From contig JANLZB010000097.1 in NCBI GenBank assembly GCA_031366005.1, forward strand, positions 14,239 to 78,238: a stretch of 64,000 nucleotides of DNA. The letters run 5' to 3'. The notes under the pieces were generated by a model. The model saw only the letters and a list, made by a program, of their open reading frames with translations. It was not told the DNA's origin and ran no database searches. How positions within the stretch are numbered: position 1 is the stretch's first letter; every line of letters begins with the position of its first letter. This DNA is from JANLUX01 sp031366005. GTDB lineage: Bacteria; Bacteroidota; Bacteroidia; AKYH767-A; OLB10. Of this stretch, positions 16,269 through 25,446 are shown piece after piece. Made by a program: the position numbers and the translations under genes.

Positions 16269-17384
16269 ATGAAAATCATACATCTTGTTTTAGGTAAAGC
16301 AAATCCACAGCGTATGAACGGTGTGAATAAAGTGGCTCATCATCATGCTAAATATTTGCATAAGCTGGGTTACAATGTGGAGATATGGGGCATTACACAT
16401 TCACCGTCTGAACCTGTGATTGAACGCGAAGTTCCAACGCGTTTATTCCGTACACAGTTTTATATACGAGGTCTTGATCCTAAATTAATGATAGCCATTG
16501 AAAGATTAGGAAGTCATGTTCTATTTCATATTCATGGTGCTTTGATTCGTGAGTTCTATCTCATCACCAAATTGCTGCACGAAAAAAAGATTCCTTATGT
16601 ATATACTCCACATGGAGCCTTTAACGAAGTTGCGTTACGCAAAAACAACTGGCTGAAAAAATTGTACATAGATAGTTTTGAAAAATATATTTTAAAACGT
16701 GCAAAAAAAGTTCATTTCCTTGGTAAGAGTGAGTTCGATCATATCTCAAAAATCGTTAAGCTGGATAATAAAATTATAATTCCAAATGGTCAGAGCTTTG
16801 AAGAATTAGATTTTGAATATCACAAACTGAAACCGGAAACACATCCCGTATTTGGTTTTTGCGGCAGACTGGATATTTATTATAAAGGTCTTGATTTACT
16901 TATGGAAAGTTTTGCTTCGTATGTCAGGCAAGGAAACAGCGGAGTGTTATGGTTGATAGGTGATAGCCCTGAACGAAAAAAATTAGAACAAAAAGTTATT
17001 GCTCAAAACATAAGCGACCGCGTTATTTTTTACGGAGCAAAGTATGGACCTGAAAAACTGAATCTTATTGCCAACATGGATGTGTTTGTTCATCCTTCAC
17101 GTTCTGAAGGATCACCAACGGCAGTGTTGGAAGCTGCGGCACTTGGTCGTCCGTTATTGGTAAGTACAGGAACTAATGTGGGTGAGTTGGTAGATCAGTA
17201 TGATTGCGGAATTCATATCACAGATTTGAATCAGGAAAGTATTTGCATGGCTATGCAAAATTTTGAAAAACTTTATCACTCAAATAACCTTCTGGAAAAA
17301 GGATGTAATGCCGAACAAATGGTAAAGGAAAATTTTAACTGGCAAATTATCGCACAGCAATTATCGAAAGTTTATGAAGAGTAG
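16269..17384 (+). CDS. glycosyltransferase family 4 protein
   Basis: The 371-residue protein has the GT-B fold of family 4. The N-terminal acceptor domain has NGVNKVAHHHAKYLHKLGYNVEIWG and PYVYTPHGAFN. The nucleotide-sugar domain has FGFCGRLDIYYKGLDLLMESF, the VIFYGAKYG loop and FVHPSRSEGSPTAVLEAAALGRPLLVS, which contains the EX7E-type signature. It should add a sugar to a lipid-linked or surface glycan at the inner face of the cytoplasmic membrane. It opens the co-directional surface-glycan cluster and overlaps the next gene by 11 bp. Confidence 0.9.
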   Translation: MKIIHLVLGKANPQRMNGVNKVAHHHAKYLHKLGYNVEIWGITHSPSEPVIEREVPTRLFRTQFYIRGLDPKLMIAIERLGSHVLFHIHGALIREFYLITKLLHEKKIPYVYTPHGAFNEVALRKNNWLKKLYIDSFEKYILKRAKKVHFLGKSEFDHISKIVKLDNKIIIPNGQSFEELDFEYHKLKPETHPVFGFCGRLDIYYKGLDLLMESFASYVRQGNSGVLWLIGDSPERKKLEQKVIAQNISDRVIFYGAKYGPEKLNLIANMDVFVHPSRSEGSPTAVLEAAALGRPLLVSTGTNVGELVDQYDCGIHITDLNQESICMAMQNFEKLYHSNNLLEKGCNAEQMVKENFNWQIIAQQLSKVYEE

Positions 17385-18684
17385 TATGCAAAGTATTCAT
17401 TCCAAAGCTAACGGAGTTGCAACACTGCTTGTTTTTATTTTAATACTTCGTATAGTAAGTTATTTTATGCTTTCTGATTCTGTGTTTATCACTCAGTCAA
17501 TAAAAGTGAGCTTACGGTTTTTAGTTACCGGACTCCTTGTTATTATTTTAATTCAGCAGCAATCAAATGCAAAACGTCTGTTAATATTTACAAATCCATT
17601 ACCGATATTATTTTATCTCGGATATTTATTTCTGGGACTTTGTTCATTATTATGGACATCCTCTTTCAGTGATAGCATGTTGCAACTAATGATGGATGCG
17701 GAAGGATTGGTTTTCGCATTTCTTTTTATTAAGGCATGGATGATAAATAATAATGCAAGCAATGGTCTCAGGCTGGGAAAATTGTTAACTGTTTCCATCG
17801 GCATCATCATTGCCGTTTTTCTTATTGGAATGCTCATTGATCCTGCTCAGTTTTACCGGATGACACATGGAGGTGAAGAAGCCCGGCTCGGAGGATTCAT
17901 CATTAACCCCAATGAATTAGGAATGTTGATTGGAGTTGGAATAGGAGCTGCAATTTCAGACTGGAAATTCGCAAAAGGAAAACTCTTTCATGCGCTCACA
18001 ATAGTTATGTTTATTTATGCATTGATATTGACCGGATCGCGTTCTTCTATGATTGCATTGATGCTGATCGTTTTCTTTTTCATTATGCAAACAAAAGATT
18101 TAAGAATACGCATAGCGGTCATTTTATCTGTACTCGCAGCCATTCCATTTGTAATTAAATCAGTCATCATCAAACAAGGTAATGTGGATGAGGTTATGAA
18201 TATGACAGGAAGAATTCCTTTCTGGAAAGATTTGTTATCAATCAATTTTCCGCGAGAACCCCTTTTGGGTTACGGTTACATGCGTATTGACTACACTGAT
18301 AAATTTGAAAGTATCAATGCTTATGCAGGTGCAATGACACACAATACATTTTTACAGGCATTGATGGGACTTGGTCTTGTCGGGTTAACTATGGTATTGG
18401 CTCAACTTGCGTTAACTGTTTATACCATTTTTAAAACAACACATTCCTGCAAACGAAGATTATCCATTGCTATTTTAATTCCATTGCTGATTAATTCATT
18501 TACCGAGTTTGGAATTTTTGGAGAAACTAATTACGGAATTATATTTTACCTGATGATTGTTTTCATGTTATGTATGGAACCTTCAGAAGAAAAGTTACGT
18601 ACAAGGGTGTCGGAATCTTCACATGCACACACTTCCCGTTTTCCTGAGCGATCTTCAGCTTCTGCACCAGTTATTTTGCAGTGA
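17374..18684 (+). CDS. O-antigen ligase/polymerase-like membrane protein
   Basis: This is a 436-residue polytopic protein with about 10-12 hydrophobic segments. It carries the O-antigen ligase family region around residues 170-235 (GGFIINPNELGMLIG, ILTGSRSSMIALML) and a periplasmic loop with GRIPFWKDLL and GYGYMRIDYTD...THNTFLQALMGLGLVG. Such proteins polymerise or transfer glycans on the periplasmic side. A second ATG at 17386 is possible. The end overlaps the next gene, which starts in another frame at 18623. Wzy-type polymerase and WaaL-type ligase cannot be separated by sequence alone. Confidence 0.85.
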   Translation: MKSSMQSIHSKANGVATLLVFILILRIVSYFMLSDSVFITQSIKVSLRFLVTGLLVIILIQQQSNAKRLLIFTNPLPILFYLGYLFLGLCSLLWTSSFSDSMLQLMMDAEGLVFAFLFIKAWMINNNASNGLRLGKLLTVSIGIIIAVFLIGMLIDPAQFYRMTHGGEEARLGGFIINPNELGMLIGVGIGAAISDWKFAKGKLFHALTIVMFIYALILTGSRSSMIALMLIVFFFIMQTKDLRIRIAVILSVLAAIPFVIKSVIIKQGNVDEVMNMTGRIPFWKDLLSINFPREPLLGYGYMRIDYTDKFESINAYAGAMTHNTFLQALMGLGLVGLTMVLAQLALTVYTIFKTTHSCKRRLSIAILIPLLINSFTEFGIFGETNYGIIFYLMIVFMLCMEPSEEKLRTRVSESSHAHTSRFPERSSASAPVILQ

Positions 18685-19957
18685 GCAGGAGTTTTCTGTT
18701 TATGATCCGCATCAGCGTTTAACAGGAGTTAATTCTCATAGTAAATTTTTTTCTTCTCACAATAAAGTTTGCTTTAACATTTCGGCTAACGGATCAGGAA
18801 ATTTTAATGAGATGCAATTCTATTTCGGTAATGAAAAAATGCCGGACATGAAAAAGTTTTATTATGTAAATAATCCTGACGGTACATTGAGATGGATTAT
18901 TCCTTCAGATACAAATCAATCTTCGTTTCTTTCATTATACAATTCAGGAAGTTTAAAAGCATGGATGTATAAAATTTTTGCAAAGACAATATTTTCAATT
19001 GGGTGTAAAAAATTTATGATGTCAGGTTCTTTTTTTATGAAACCCGATCTTGTTTCTAACGTAAGAAATAATTACGATATAAAAGAAGAAGAACAATTCA
19101 CGGTTTTTACCGGAACCAGAGGAGAGAACAGGAAAATAATTATTGAGATTAACAACGGAAAACAAACCACACACTTTATAAAAATTTGTTTCAGCGAAAG
19201 CGCAAAAAAAAATCTGCAAAACGAAATTGATATGCTTACAACTCTTAATAAATATGATTTCACTTCCCTCAGCATGCCACATGTTGCGCCTGGAAAAAAA
19301 AGTGGTACTGCGCGCTTAAGCAATGTTAAGCCCGGTGTTTCTATCTCTGCTTCACGCATTACTGAGATTCACCTGAAAGCACTTACTGAGTTGTATGCAG
19401 TACATCACGAGCAAAAAAATATTCTGGAAACTGCAGCATGGAAAACCATTGAAAATAATTTGCAATGGATGTATAGCGAGCATCCACTTATCAATGACAT
19501 GGATGAATTTAAAACACGCAGAATCATTCACCTGTTAGGGAAATTATTTGCGTCATTGCCTGTGGAGGCCGAAGTTCCTGTGTCAGTTTCACATGGCGAT
19601 TTTACTCCGTGGAATATGTATATGGACAGCAACCGGCTCTATGTGTATGATTGGGAACTGGCGAAGAATGGTATTCCGATGCTGTTTGATTTATTTCATT
19701 TTGTTTTTCAGGCGCAGGTGCTTTTACACCGTAATAATTTTTCTGAAATAAAAGAAAATATTAAGAATGTGTTGCAAACTCCCGCTGCACAAAACCTCAC
19801 GCATAAGTACAGTATAGATACAACACTGCATTATAAATTATACCTCTTGTTTAACATCAGCTATTACATGCGTATTTACATCAACGAGCATGAATTGCTT
19901 ACCCAATCGCATTGGATGATAGATGCATGGTTGGATGCATTACAGGATATTACGTGA
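18623..19957 (+). CDS. APH-like phosphotransferase of the surface-glycan cluster
   Basis: The frame is open from 18557, but its first start there is TTG; the ATG at 18623 (MHTLPVFLS) is more likely and still overlaps the preceding gene by 62 bp. The C-terminal half is an aminoglycoside-phosphotransferase/choline-kinase-like fold. The catalytic loop SHGDFTPWNMY (near residue 325) and the metal-binding YVYDWE follow a weak nucleotide-binding lobe with FIKICFSESAKKNLQNEIDML. The N-terminal 150 residues are unassigned. The next gene, a nucleotidyltransferase/kinase fusion, follows at 5 bp, so the two probably act in one modification step. The substrate is unknown; a glycan or glycan precursor is inferred from context only. 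Confidence 0.7.
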   Translation: MHTLPVFLSDLQLLHQLFCSEQEFSVYDPHQRLTGVNSHSKFFSSHNKVCFNISANGSGNFNEMQFYFGNEKMPDMKKFYYVNNPDGTLRWIIPSDTNQSSFLSLYNSGSLKAWMYKIFAKTIFSIGCKKFMMSGSFFMKPDLVSNVRNNYDIKEEEQFTVFTGTRGENRKIIIEINNGKQTTHFIKICFSESAKKNLQNEIDMLTTLNKYDFTSLSMPHVAPGKKSGTARLSNVKPGVSISASRITEIHLKALTELYAVHHEQKNILETAAWKTIENNLQWMYSEHPLINDMDEFKTRRIIHLLGKLFASLPVEAEVPVSVSHGDFTPWNMYMDSNRLYVYDWELAKNGIPMLFDLFHFVFQAQVLLHRNNFSEIKENIKNVLQTPAAQNLTHKYSIDTTLHYKLYLLFNISYYMRIYINEHELLTQSHWMIDAWLDALQDIT

Positions 19958-19962
19958 AACTG

Positions 19963-21291
19963 ATGAGTATTAAAATGGAATTGAGCCAGGACAGAAAAGA
20001 GTTTATACATTATTTCTTTAATGCATTATACAATTATAATTATGCGCTTTTAAAATTTACATCTCCATCAATTGAGGAGATTCCCGAAACATCAGATATT
20101 GATTTGCTGATTGCTGAAAAACAATCAGAGGCAATTCTTAAAATCATTGAAGAAGGTCCTGATATTTTAAGAGTTGATTTACATTCCAAATCCTTTGTAA
20201 CGTTTGTAAGTATTTATTTTAAGGATTGCGGATATTTAGAAGTTGATCTTATTCATCGCTTTGACAGAAAGGGTTGTATTTATCTCGATGCAAAAGATGT
20301 GCTTGATCATGCTGAACGAAATGCAGAAGGTGTGCGATTGGCAAGTAACAGGCATCAGTTTGAATACATGATGTTGTTTTATTTGTTGAATGGTGACGAA
20401 GTTCCGTTTCGTTATCAGAATTATTTTACCGTGCTTCCTTCAGATCAAAGAGCAAAAATTTTCAGTTACCTTTTAGAAAAATATCAATTGCATATTAACA
20501 CGCTTGATGATTTATATGATCCGCACAAGCGTCATCGAAAAAAAATATTTAAAAAGATTAAAGGGTATCACGATAATCGTGGGAGCAAAATCATATCAAA
20601 TAAATTCCGTTACTGGACTGATTTGATTCGTGATTTAAAATATGATCGTGGTTATGCAGTAAGCTTTAGTGGTGTTGATGGTGCAGGAAAATCAACAGTG
20701 CTTGAAAACATAAACGATATTTTAAAAACAAAATACCGTCAGCGGACTGTGTTGTTGAGGCACCGTCCTTCATTATTGCCGATACTCAGTTCGTTTATAT
20801 TAGGCAAAGAAAAAGCGCAGGAACGCGCAAAAAATAATCTTCCCCGAAAGGGAAAAAACAAAAGTTCCCTTTCCTCACTCTTTCGTTTCAGCTATTACTA
20901 TATTGATTATATCATCGGTCAGTGGTATGTGTATTTCAAATATATTTTAAGAGGATACACTGTTTTGTATGACCGGTACTATTTTGATTTTATTGCAGAC
21001 CCAAAGCGATCTAATATTGTTTTAAATAAAAATCTGGCAACAAATCTTTATCGCTTTATTTATAAACCCAAGGTAAATATTTTTTTAACTGCACCAACTG
21101 AAATTATTTTGAAACGAAAAAACGAATTGAACGTAGAAGATATTAAATCTTTAACGGATGAATATAAATTGTTGTTTGGTGATTTTGCAAATCGTTATGA
21201 AAAGCAGCATTATCTCTCAATAAACAATATTGATCTTAACGATACATTGAATATTGTAATAAAAGAGTGCATTTCAGTAAATAGCTATTAA
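19963..21291 (+). CDS. nucleotidyltransferase-like/thymidylate-kinase-like fusion protein
   Basis: Two starts are possible (ATG 19963 or 19975); a TTG farther upstream would overlap the previous gene. The N-terminal part has an ETSDIDLLI motif of the polymerase-beta-type nucleotidyltransferase fold and a second acidic cluster (LEVDLIHRF). The C-terminal half has a P-loop (SFSGVDGAGKSTVLENI, near residue 236) and a DRYYFDF segment typical of thymidylate kinases. Such fusions occur in capsule and exopolysaccharide loci of Bacteroidota but have no settled biochemical role. Phosphorylation of a nucleotide or sugar intermediate is plausible. It sits tightly behind the APH-like kinase. Confidence 0.7.
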   Translation: MSIKMELSQDRKEFIHYFFNALYNYNYALLKFTSPSIEEIPETSDIDLLIAEKQSEAILKIIEEGPDILRVDLHSKSFVTFVSIYFKDCGYLEVDLIHRFDRKGCIYLDAKDVLDHAERNAEGVRLASNRHQFEYMMLFYLLNGDEVPFRYQNYFTVLPSDQRAKIFSYLLEKYQLHINTLDDLYDPHKRHRKKIFKKIKGYHDNRGSKIISNKFRYWTDLIRDLKYDRGYAVSFSGVDGAGKSTVLENINDILKTKYRQRTVLLRHRPSLLPILSSFILGKEKAQERAKNNLPRKGKNKSSLSSLFRFSYYYIDYIIGQWYVYFKYILRGYTVLYDRYYFDFIADPKRSNIVLNKNLATNLYRFIYKPKVNIFLTAPTEIILKRKNELNVEDIKSLTDEYKLLFGDFANRYEKQHYLSINNIDLNDTLNIVIKECISVNSY

Positions 21292-21313
21292 GAGAATAAA
21301 TTATACTACAATC

Positions 21314-22069
21314 ATGAATAGAAATAAGTTTACCCCACCAAATGTTGAACTTGCTACAGCGCGTTATCAGAACCCGGTGATGGATAAATTGTTTGGGCGC
21401 ACCACACTTGAATGGACTTGTGATGATGGACACAAAGAACAACTTACTGCATCACTGCGTTTAACAGACTATGAAGGCAACATGCCATCTTTCTATAGTG
21501 TAAGAAAATTGCCTTATGTGCTCAAAACATATTTGCAATCAAAAAAATCACCATTGATCAAAAACCCTGTTCCGTTTCTTACAATGGATGCAATCCGTTT
21601 TTTAGATGGATTGATAAGACCTGGATTACGTGTGCTGGAAATTGGCGGAGGAAATTCTTCTCTTTGGTTTTTAGATCATGGGGTTAACTTAACAACCTAT
21701 GAGCATGATAAAGATTGGGGAATGATGTTGATGAATGAGGTTCAGAAAAATGCAAACAAGTATCACCAGGAACGTTTTAATTTGAAAATGATGGAGGGAA
21801 TTGATACGATAAAAGACCTTGAAAAATTACCTAATGAATCATTTGATATTTTACTGATCGATAGTATGAATGATCATACTCGTAGAACTGCGTGCCTGCG
21901 TGCTGCGATGTCAAAAGTAAAAGAGCGTGGATGGATTGTGTTGGATAATTCGGATAACCCTGCCAACTGGTGTGCTGATGAAATGCTTGAGGGAAAGGAA
22001 ATGCATCGTTTTACAGGATATGCTCCTATGTCACTGTTCGTTGGTCAAACTACATTCTGGAGGATGTGA
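21314..22069 (+). CDS. class I SAM-dependent methyltransferase
   Basis: The 251-residue protein has the Rossmann-type methyltransferase core. Motif I is VLEIGGGNSSLWFLDHG with the following acidic residue in YEHDKDW; motif IV is SFDILLIDSMNDHTRR; and GWIVLDNSDNP is the strand that follows. The N-terminal 90 residues have no assigned domain. The position between the kinase fusion and the acyltransferase suggests O-methylation of a sugar in the surface glycan, which is inference from context. It starts 22 bp after the preceding stop. Confidence 0.8.
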   Translation: MNRNKFTPPNVELATARYQNPVMDKLFGRTTLEWTCDDGHKEQLTASLRLTDYEGNMPSFYSVRKLPYVLKTYLQSKKSPLIKNPVPFLTMDAIRFLDGLIRPGLRVLEIGGGNSSLWFLDHGVNLTTYEHDKDWGMMLMNEVQKNANKYHQERFNLKMMEGIDTIKDLEKLPNESFDILLIDSMNDHTRRTACLRAAMSKVKERGWIVLDNSDNPANWCADEMLEGKEMHRFTGYAPMSLFVGQTTFWRM

Positions 22070-22105
22070 TGTGCAACAAAAATTAAAAGTTCAAACTTAA
22101 ACCGG

Positions 22106-22825
22106 ATGAAAAAGATAATTACTGCAATTGCACGAATGAAAAATCCGGAGTTTCAACTTGACAAAGGTGTTTCCAATGAGGTAATTATTTCTTTTGTATT
22201 GACAAAAGTAATTGCATTGATTCGCGGTTTGCGTTTGCTTTTTTATTTCAGGATTCCACGTTTATTATTTCTCGGAAGGAGTGTAAAATTTTTTAACATC
22301 CGTAATATTCACTTCGGTAATACGGTTCAGGTTGGTGATTATGTTTTCATGAGCGGTTTAGGAAATCATGGTTTGTATATAGGTGATCATGTGTGGATCG
22401 GATCACATAGCGTAATAAAAGTTTCGTTTTCATTAAACAATTTAGGAGATCATATTGTGATAGGAAACAATGTGGGTATCGGAGAGTTTGCACATCTGGG
22501 CGGAGCTGGAGGATTAACTATTGGTGATGATTGTATCATTGGTCCTTACTTCAGTTGTCATCCTGAGAATCATCATTTTTCTGATAACGAAAAACTAATC
22601 CGGTTGCAGGGAGTATATCGTAAAGGAATAAACATTGGTAAGAATTGCTGGATCGGTGCAAAGGTTACTGTACTTGATGGAGTTACGATTGGAGAAAATT
22701 GTGTGATTGCTGCAGGAGCTGTAGTGAACCAGAATGTACCTTCCAATTGTGTGGCAGGTGGAGTTCCTGCAAAAGTTATACGCAGCAGAACAAAAGAAGA
22801 AATTGCAATTAAAAAAGTGGCTTAA
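22106..22825 (+). CDS. hexapeptide-repeat O-acyltransferase
   Basis: The 239-residue product is dominated by left-handed beta-helix hexapeptides (IGDHVWIGSHSVIK, IGNNVGIGEF, IGDDCIIGP, IGKNCWIGAKVTVLDGVTIGENCVIAAGAVV). It contains a catalytic-type histidine region (CHPENHHFSD) and the NVPSNCVAGGVPAKVIRS ending of the CAT/WcaF-like acetyltransferases. A short hydrophobic N-terminal segment (VIALIRGLRLLFYF) may associate it with the membrane. It probably acetylates a sugar of the glycan made by this cluster. The next gene starts 13 bp downstream. Confidence 0.87.
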   Translation: MKKIITAIARMKNPEFQLDKGVSNEVIISFVLTKVIALIRGLRLLFYFRIPRLLFLGRSVKFFNIRNIHFGNTVQVGDYVFMSGLGNHGLYIGDHVWIGSHSVIKVSFSLNNLGDHIVIGNNVGIGEFAHLGGAGGLTIGDDCIIGPYFSCHPENHHFSDNEKLIRLQGVYRKGINIGKNCWIGAKVTVLDGVTIGENCVIAAGAVVNQNVPSNCVAGGVPAKVIRSRTKEEIAIKKVA

Positions 22826-22838
22826 AATAAATTCCATC

Positions 22839-24110
22839 ATGACTTCAACACATCACCTCATCACCTCAACACTTAAAACCGTCCTGGTAAGCGCTTACGC
22901 AGTTAATCCTTATCATGGTTCGGAAAATGGGATGGGATGGAATTTTATTAATCAGATAGCGCGCTTTAATAAAGTGATTGCGATAACAAGAGAAAACACA
23001 AAGCCGCATATTGAATGTTATATGAAAGCGCATCCATCAATAGCATATCAAAACATTAAGTTTGTTTATTATGATCTGCCTTACTGGATGCGTTTCTGGA
23101 AAAAAGGTTCGCGTGGTGCGTTACTTTACTATTATCTATGGCAGTTTTTTATGCCACGTTTTATTCGTTCAAAAAAATTAGCTTTCGATATTGTACACAA
23201 TTTAAATTTTCATAACGATTGGACTCCTTCCCGTTTATGGTTATTGGGTAAACCGTTTGTGTGGGGACCTATTGGTCATCATCCGCGCATTCCAAAAAAT
23301 TATGTTTTGCACGTGTATGGAATTCGTAATTATGTTTTAGAAAATTTAAAATGGATGACAAAAAAGTTTTTCTGGAATATGGATCCCATGTTAAGAAAAA
23401 CGGTTCAGCATGCTGATGCAGTACTCACAATGAATACCAGTGTGGCAAATGTGCTTCCGTTAAAAAACAAAAATGTTTTTATGATGCCTTCAGTCAGCTC
23501 AGAAAGCATGGCAATTACTAATAAACAACGCAATGAAAATTTTACTGTTCTCTCAGCCGGTCGTTTTGTTCCGTTAAAGGGATTTGATATAACAATAAAA
23601 TCATTTGCAAGATTTTATAGTGGATTATCATCATCTCAAAAAGAGAAAACAAAATTGGTTTTAGTGGGAGATGGTCCTTGCAAAAACTATTTGCAAAAAC
23701 TGGTAGTTGATTTGGAGATCTGGCAAAGTGTTGAGTTTATAGAATGGATGGATCGTAAAGAATTAAAAAATGTGTATGCAGAAGCAAGTGCATTTTTATT
23801 TCCATCACACGAAGGAGCAGGAATGGTGGTGGCTGAAGCGTTATCACATGGTTTACCTGTAATATGTTTTGACAATTGCGGTCCCGGTGAATTTGTAGAT
23901 GAATCCTGCGGAATAAGAATTCCTTATACACAATACAATGAAAGCATAACAGATTTTGCGAAAGCACTTCAAAGTTTAAAAACAAATAAATTCCTTGCGG
24001 ATAAATTATCACAAGGCGCATTGGAAAAATTTAATAATGAGTTCGACTGGAATGTAAGGGGTGAGTTGCTTCGTGATGTTTATAATGCTGTATATAGAAA
24101 GGCAAGCTGA
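22839..24110 (+). CDS. glycosyltransferase family 4 protein
   Basis: The start is placed at ATG 22839 because an in-frame upstream ATG (22734) would overlap the acyltransferase by 92 bp. The 423-residue GT-B protein has YAVNPYHGSENGMGWNFI near the start and HNLNFHNDWTPSRLW in the acceptor domain. The donor domain has LSAGRFVPLKGFDITIKSF, VLVGDGPCKNYL and FLFPSHEGAGMVVAEALSHGLPVICFD, the EX7E region. It adds one sugar in glycan assembly. A 147-bp inverted-repeat element separates it from the next glycosyltransferase. Confidence 0.9.
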   Translation: MTSTHHLITSTLKTVLVSAYAVNPYHGSENGMGWNFINQIARFNKVIAITRENTKPHIECYMKAHPSIAYQNIKFVYYDLPYWMRFWKKGSRGALLYYYLWQFFMPRFIRSKKLAFDIVHNLNFHNDWTPSRLWLLGKPFVWGPIGHHPRIPKNYVLHVYGIRNYVLENLKWMTKKFFWNMDPMLRKTVQHADAVLTMNTSVANVLPLKNKNVFMMPSVSSESMAITNKQRNENFTVLSAGRFVPLKGFDITIKSFARFYSGLSSSQKEKTKLVLVGDGPCKNYLQKLVVDLEIWQSVEFIEWMDRKELKNVYAEASAFLFPSHEGAGMVVAEALSHGLPVICFDNCGPGEFVDESCGIRIPYTQYNESITDFAKALQSLKTNKFLADKLSQGALEKFNNEFDWNVRGELLRDVYNAVYRKAS

Positions 24111-24122
24111 TATGGAAGGACT

Positions 24123-24269
24123 GTCATTCAGAAGGAAACTTGTCACGTTTGAAAAACCAATGTTTGATAGCGAAAAAAGTTTGTTTAAAAGAAAACAGCT
24201 CAGGCTTTCAAATAATTATTTCCGCTTACTCAAACTCCTGTTAACTATATAACAAGTTTCCTGAATGAC
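24123..24269. repeat. 147-bp MITE-like element with 18-bp terminal inverted repeats
   Basis: The left end GTCATTCAGAAGGAAACTTGT (split as GTCATTCAG and GAAACTTGT by a 3-base insertion, 24123-24143) is the reverse complement of the right end ACAAGTTTCCTGAATGAC (24252-24269). The interior is non-coding and has no transposase. The right terminal repeat contains the ATG (24265) of the next glycosyltransferase. Related ends occur at 26623-26642 and 31805-31830. No clear target-site duplication was found. Confidence 0.6.
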
Positions 24270-25353
24270 AACTGAGAATAAAAAAATTGCCTGCGTTCAT
24301 CTGCTGAATGATTACAGTGGTAGTCCGCTTATTTTTTCAATGGCGATAAAAGGTTTGTTGCTTGCCGGAAATGATGTGACAATTTACACTTCAAAAAACC
24401 GAGAAGGATTTTTAAGCGCGTTAAATGTTAATTACCGATACATCCCTTACAGCTTTCATAAGAACAAATGGATTCGCCTTGTTAAATTTTTTTATAGTCA
24501 GCTTTATTTATTTTTTATGATCATTCGCGATCACCGTAAAATAAAACAGGTGTATGTAAATACATTATTGCCATTTGGTGCTGCTCTTGCAGGAAAAATC
24601 TGTGGTAAAAAAGTTAGTTATCATTTGCATGAAAGTTATTTGCAGCCCCAATCATTAAAAAAATTTCTACGTAGTGTTGCATCCTTTACAGCTGAAGACG
24701 CATTGTATGTTTCGAATTATTTAATGAATTCAGAACCATTAAAAGGTGTTCGCAACAACCTTGTTTATAATGCGCTTCCTGATGAATTTGTGAATAAAGC
24801 AAAGCATCATAACTATCATCCGCTAAAAAATAATTTTACAGTGCTCATGATTTGTTCGCTCAAAGTATATAAAGGAGTGAATGAATTTATTTCACTTGCC
24901 AATCGTTTTCCCGCTCTGAATTTTGAAATGGTTTTAAACGCAAATGAAATAGAGGTGGAAGCTCATTTTTTGAATGTTGCGATTCCATCCAATTTAAAAT
25001 TATTTACTGTACAGAGTGATGTGCATCCTTTTTATCAGCGTGCAAGCCTCGTTTTAAATCTCAGCAATCCTGAAAATTGTGTTGAAACATTTGGAATGAC
25101 TTTGCTTGAAGCAATGTGTTATGGAATTCCGGTTATTGCTCCACCTGTTGGTGGTCCTGCTGAGTTAATCACCTCTTCCGTAAACGGATTTTGTATTGAT
25201 GTGAGGGATACTGCACAACTTGATAATGCAATTGAAAAATTTTCTACTGATTTTGAAATGTTAAATAATGTTTCTCTTAACGCACGCCAAACTGCATTAA
25301 AATTTTCGGAGGCTAAGCTTCAACATAATGTGGTGAATACTTTACTTGCGTAG
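24265..25353 (+). CDS. glycosyltransferase family 4 protein
   Basis: This 362-residue protein has an N-terminal KIACVHLLNDYSGSPLIFSM segment, a VSYHLHES acceptor-side motif and a donor domain. The donor domain has FTVLMICSLKVYKGVNEFISLA, a VVLNLSNPE-like strand and ENCVETFGMTLLEAMCYGIPVIAPPVGGPAEL, a typical GT4 EX7E signature. The ATG lies inside the right arm of the inverted-repeat element just upstream, but the family-conserved N-terminus begins only six residues later, so the start is credible. It should act in the same surface-glycan pathway as its neighbours. Confidence 0.88.
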   Translation: MTTENKKIACVHLLNDYSGSPLIFSMAIKGLLLAGNDVTIYTSKNREGFLSALNVNYRYIPYSFHKNKWIRLVKFFYSQLYLFFMIIRDHRKIKQVYVNTLLPFGAALAGKICGKKVSYHLHESYLQPQSLKKFLRSVASFTAEDALYVSNYLMNSEPLKGVRNNLVYNALPDEFVNKAKHHNYHPLKNNFTVLMICSLKVYKGVNEFISLANRFPALNFEMVLNANEIEVEAHFLNVAIPSNLKLFTVQSDVHPFYQRASLVLNLSNPENCVETFGMTLLEAMCYGIPVIAPPVGGPAELITSSVNGFCIDVRDTAQLDNAIEKFSTDFEMLNNVSLNARQTALKFSEAKLQHNVVNTLLA

Positions 25354-25446
25354 ATTTTAACCAATTTTTAAAAAATCTTACAATTGCAGGAATATGTTCC
25401 TGATCGAAGCAACTCTAACAGGCTTGTCGCGTATCAATTACTATCT

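Noticed and set aside
24061..24252. 63-codon frame between two glycosyltransferases
   Set aside because: It overlaps the upstream gene and then runs through the inverted-repeat element; no conserved features.
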